64,000 bases of DNA from Alishewanella jeotgali KCTC 22429 (lineage in GTDB: Bacteria > Pseudomonadota > Gammaproteobacteria > Enterobacterales > Alteromonadaceae): assembly GCF_000245735.1 (NCBI RefSeq), contig NZ_AHTH01000049.1:62001-126000 (forward strand), in the 5' to 3' direction. This document shows, piece by piece, positions 63,640 through 64,000 of the stretch. A program made the translations under genes and the position numbers. Within the stretch, counting starts at the first letter, position 1, and the number at the start of each line of letters is the position of its first letter. Under the pieces are notes generated by a model, which was given only the letters and a program-made list of their open reading frames with translations, was not told where the DNA came from and ran no database searches.

Positions 63640-64000
63640 TTACACCCGGGCCAGCACCACGGCCCGTAATGGCGCCGGATAACCTTCAATGGTCTTACTA
63701 TGATCATTCGGATCGAGAAAATCAATCAGACTTTCATTTTCCATCCAGGCTGTGGCGCGCTGCTCCTCCAGGCTGGTAGTATTTAAATCAACCACCCGTA
63801 CATCCTTAAAGCCAAGTCGGGTTAGCCAGTGGCATAAGGCGGCGGTACTGGGTATAAACCAGACATTACGCATTTTGGCATAGCGCTCACCCGGCACTAA
63901 CACTGTTTGCTCGTTGCCTTCGACGACTAAGGTCTCCAACACCAGCTCGCCACCCGGCCGCAGTTGTTGCTTTAATTGCTGTAAAAAATCCAGCGGTGAG
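63640..64000 (-). CDS. cmoB: tRNA U34 carboxymethyltransferase, C-terminal part; cut by window edge
   Basis: The frame is open from the window end to a stop at 63640, giving the last 120 residues of Cmo[21 protein letters not shown] leads to [46 protein letters not shown] and [17 protein letters not shown]. These match the end of E. coli CmoB closely. The enzyme uses carboxy-SAM to make cmo5U34 in tRNA. The N-terminal two-thirds, and cmoA if adjacent, lie outside. Confidence 0.93.
   Translation of the reverse strand, partial: SPLDFLQQLKQQLRPGGELVLETLVVEGNEQTVLVPGERYAKMRNVWFIPSTAALCHWLTRLGFKDVRVVDLNTTSLEEQRATAWMENESLIDFLDPNDHSKTIEGYPAPLRAVVLARV

Overview
The window looks like chromosomal DNA of a Gammaproteobacterium of the Alteromonadales type (Rheinheimera/Arsukibacterium/Alishewanella-like, by inference). 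Supporting signs are the nagA-nagP-nagB set, a sucrose regulon with a TonB-dependent receptor, amylosucrase and LacI regulator, an ACR3/GAPDH/ArsJ arsenic operon, FadE, a Tricorn-like protease, YccF, AcpH, PurMN and CmoB. There is no rRNA, tRNA, prophage, transposase or CRISPR array. Coding density is high. The only long non-coding stretches are at 28.0-28.67 kb and 37.4-38.03 kb, and both carry the same repeat family.

Layout. 0-8.5 kb: partial antiporter, cytochrome b561, RNase J-like hydrolase, N-acetylglucosamine catabolism (nagA, nagP, convergent nagB) and an EF-hand membrane protein. 8.6-18.3 kb: sucrose utilisation (fructokinase, amylosucrase, MFS permease, LacI repressor, TonB receptor) tied together by palindromes of the form CTTAAACGTTTAAG in front of each transcription unit; an orphan Phd/YefM antitoxin with a frameshifted toxin remnant and a lipoprotein sit inside it. 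18.4-28 kb: acpH, a voltage-gated-type K+ channel, an outer-membrane barrel, a small regulator, an M14 peptidase, an acetyltransferase, a YhfG-Fic toxin-antitoxin pair, two alpha/beta hydrolases and a beheaded PL10 pectate lyase. 28.7-35.4 kb: aldo-keto reductase, a CDF transporter, then an arsenic operon: an ArsC-ArsR fusion, ACR3, a dual-specificity-type phosphatase, GAPDH and ArsJ. 35.4-53.5 kb: S9 peptidase, ChrA, M1 aminopeptidase, SIMPL protein, DMT exporter, two TetR regulators, Tricorn-like protease, small membrane proteins and an RND efflux operon. 53.6-64 kb: DksA-like protein, Atm1-type ABC exporter, PpnP, FadE, YafJ-type amidotransferase, purMN, a LysR regulator and the end of cmoB.

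The most unusual content is the intergenic repeat family. It is modular, partly in 352-bp tandem, partly dispersed and inverted. Each module is an outer stem enclosing short hairpins whose loops almost all contain GGA or GGGA. Between copies the stems change by compensatory base pairs while the loop is kept. One hairpin matches the CsrA/RsmA recognition consensus exactly. This suggests, without proving, a structured RNA or repeat family that binds a CsrA-type regulator.

Functional links: the nag genes feed amino-sugar carbon into glycolysis. The sucrose genes give outer-membrane uptake, inner-membrane transport, cleavage and fructose phosphorylation under one repressor. The arsenic operon combines arsenate reduction, arsenite efflux and the GAPDH-ArsJ route that makes and exports 1-arseno-3-phosphoglycerate.
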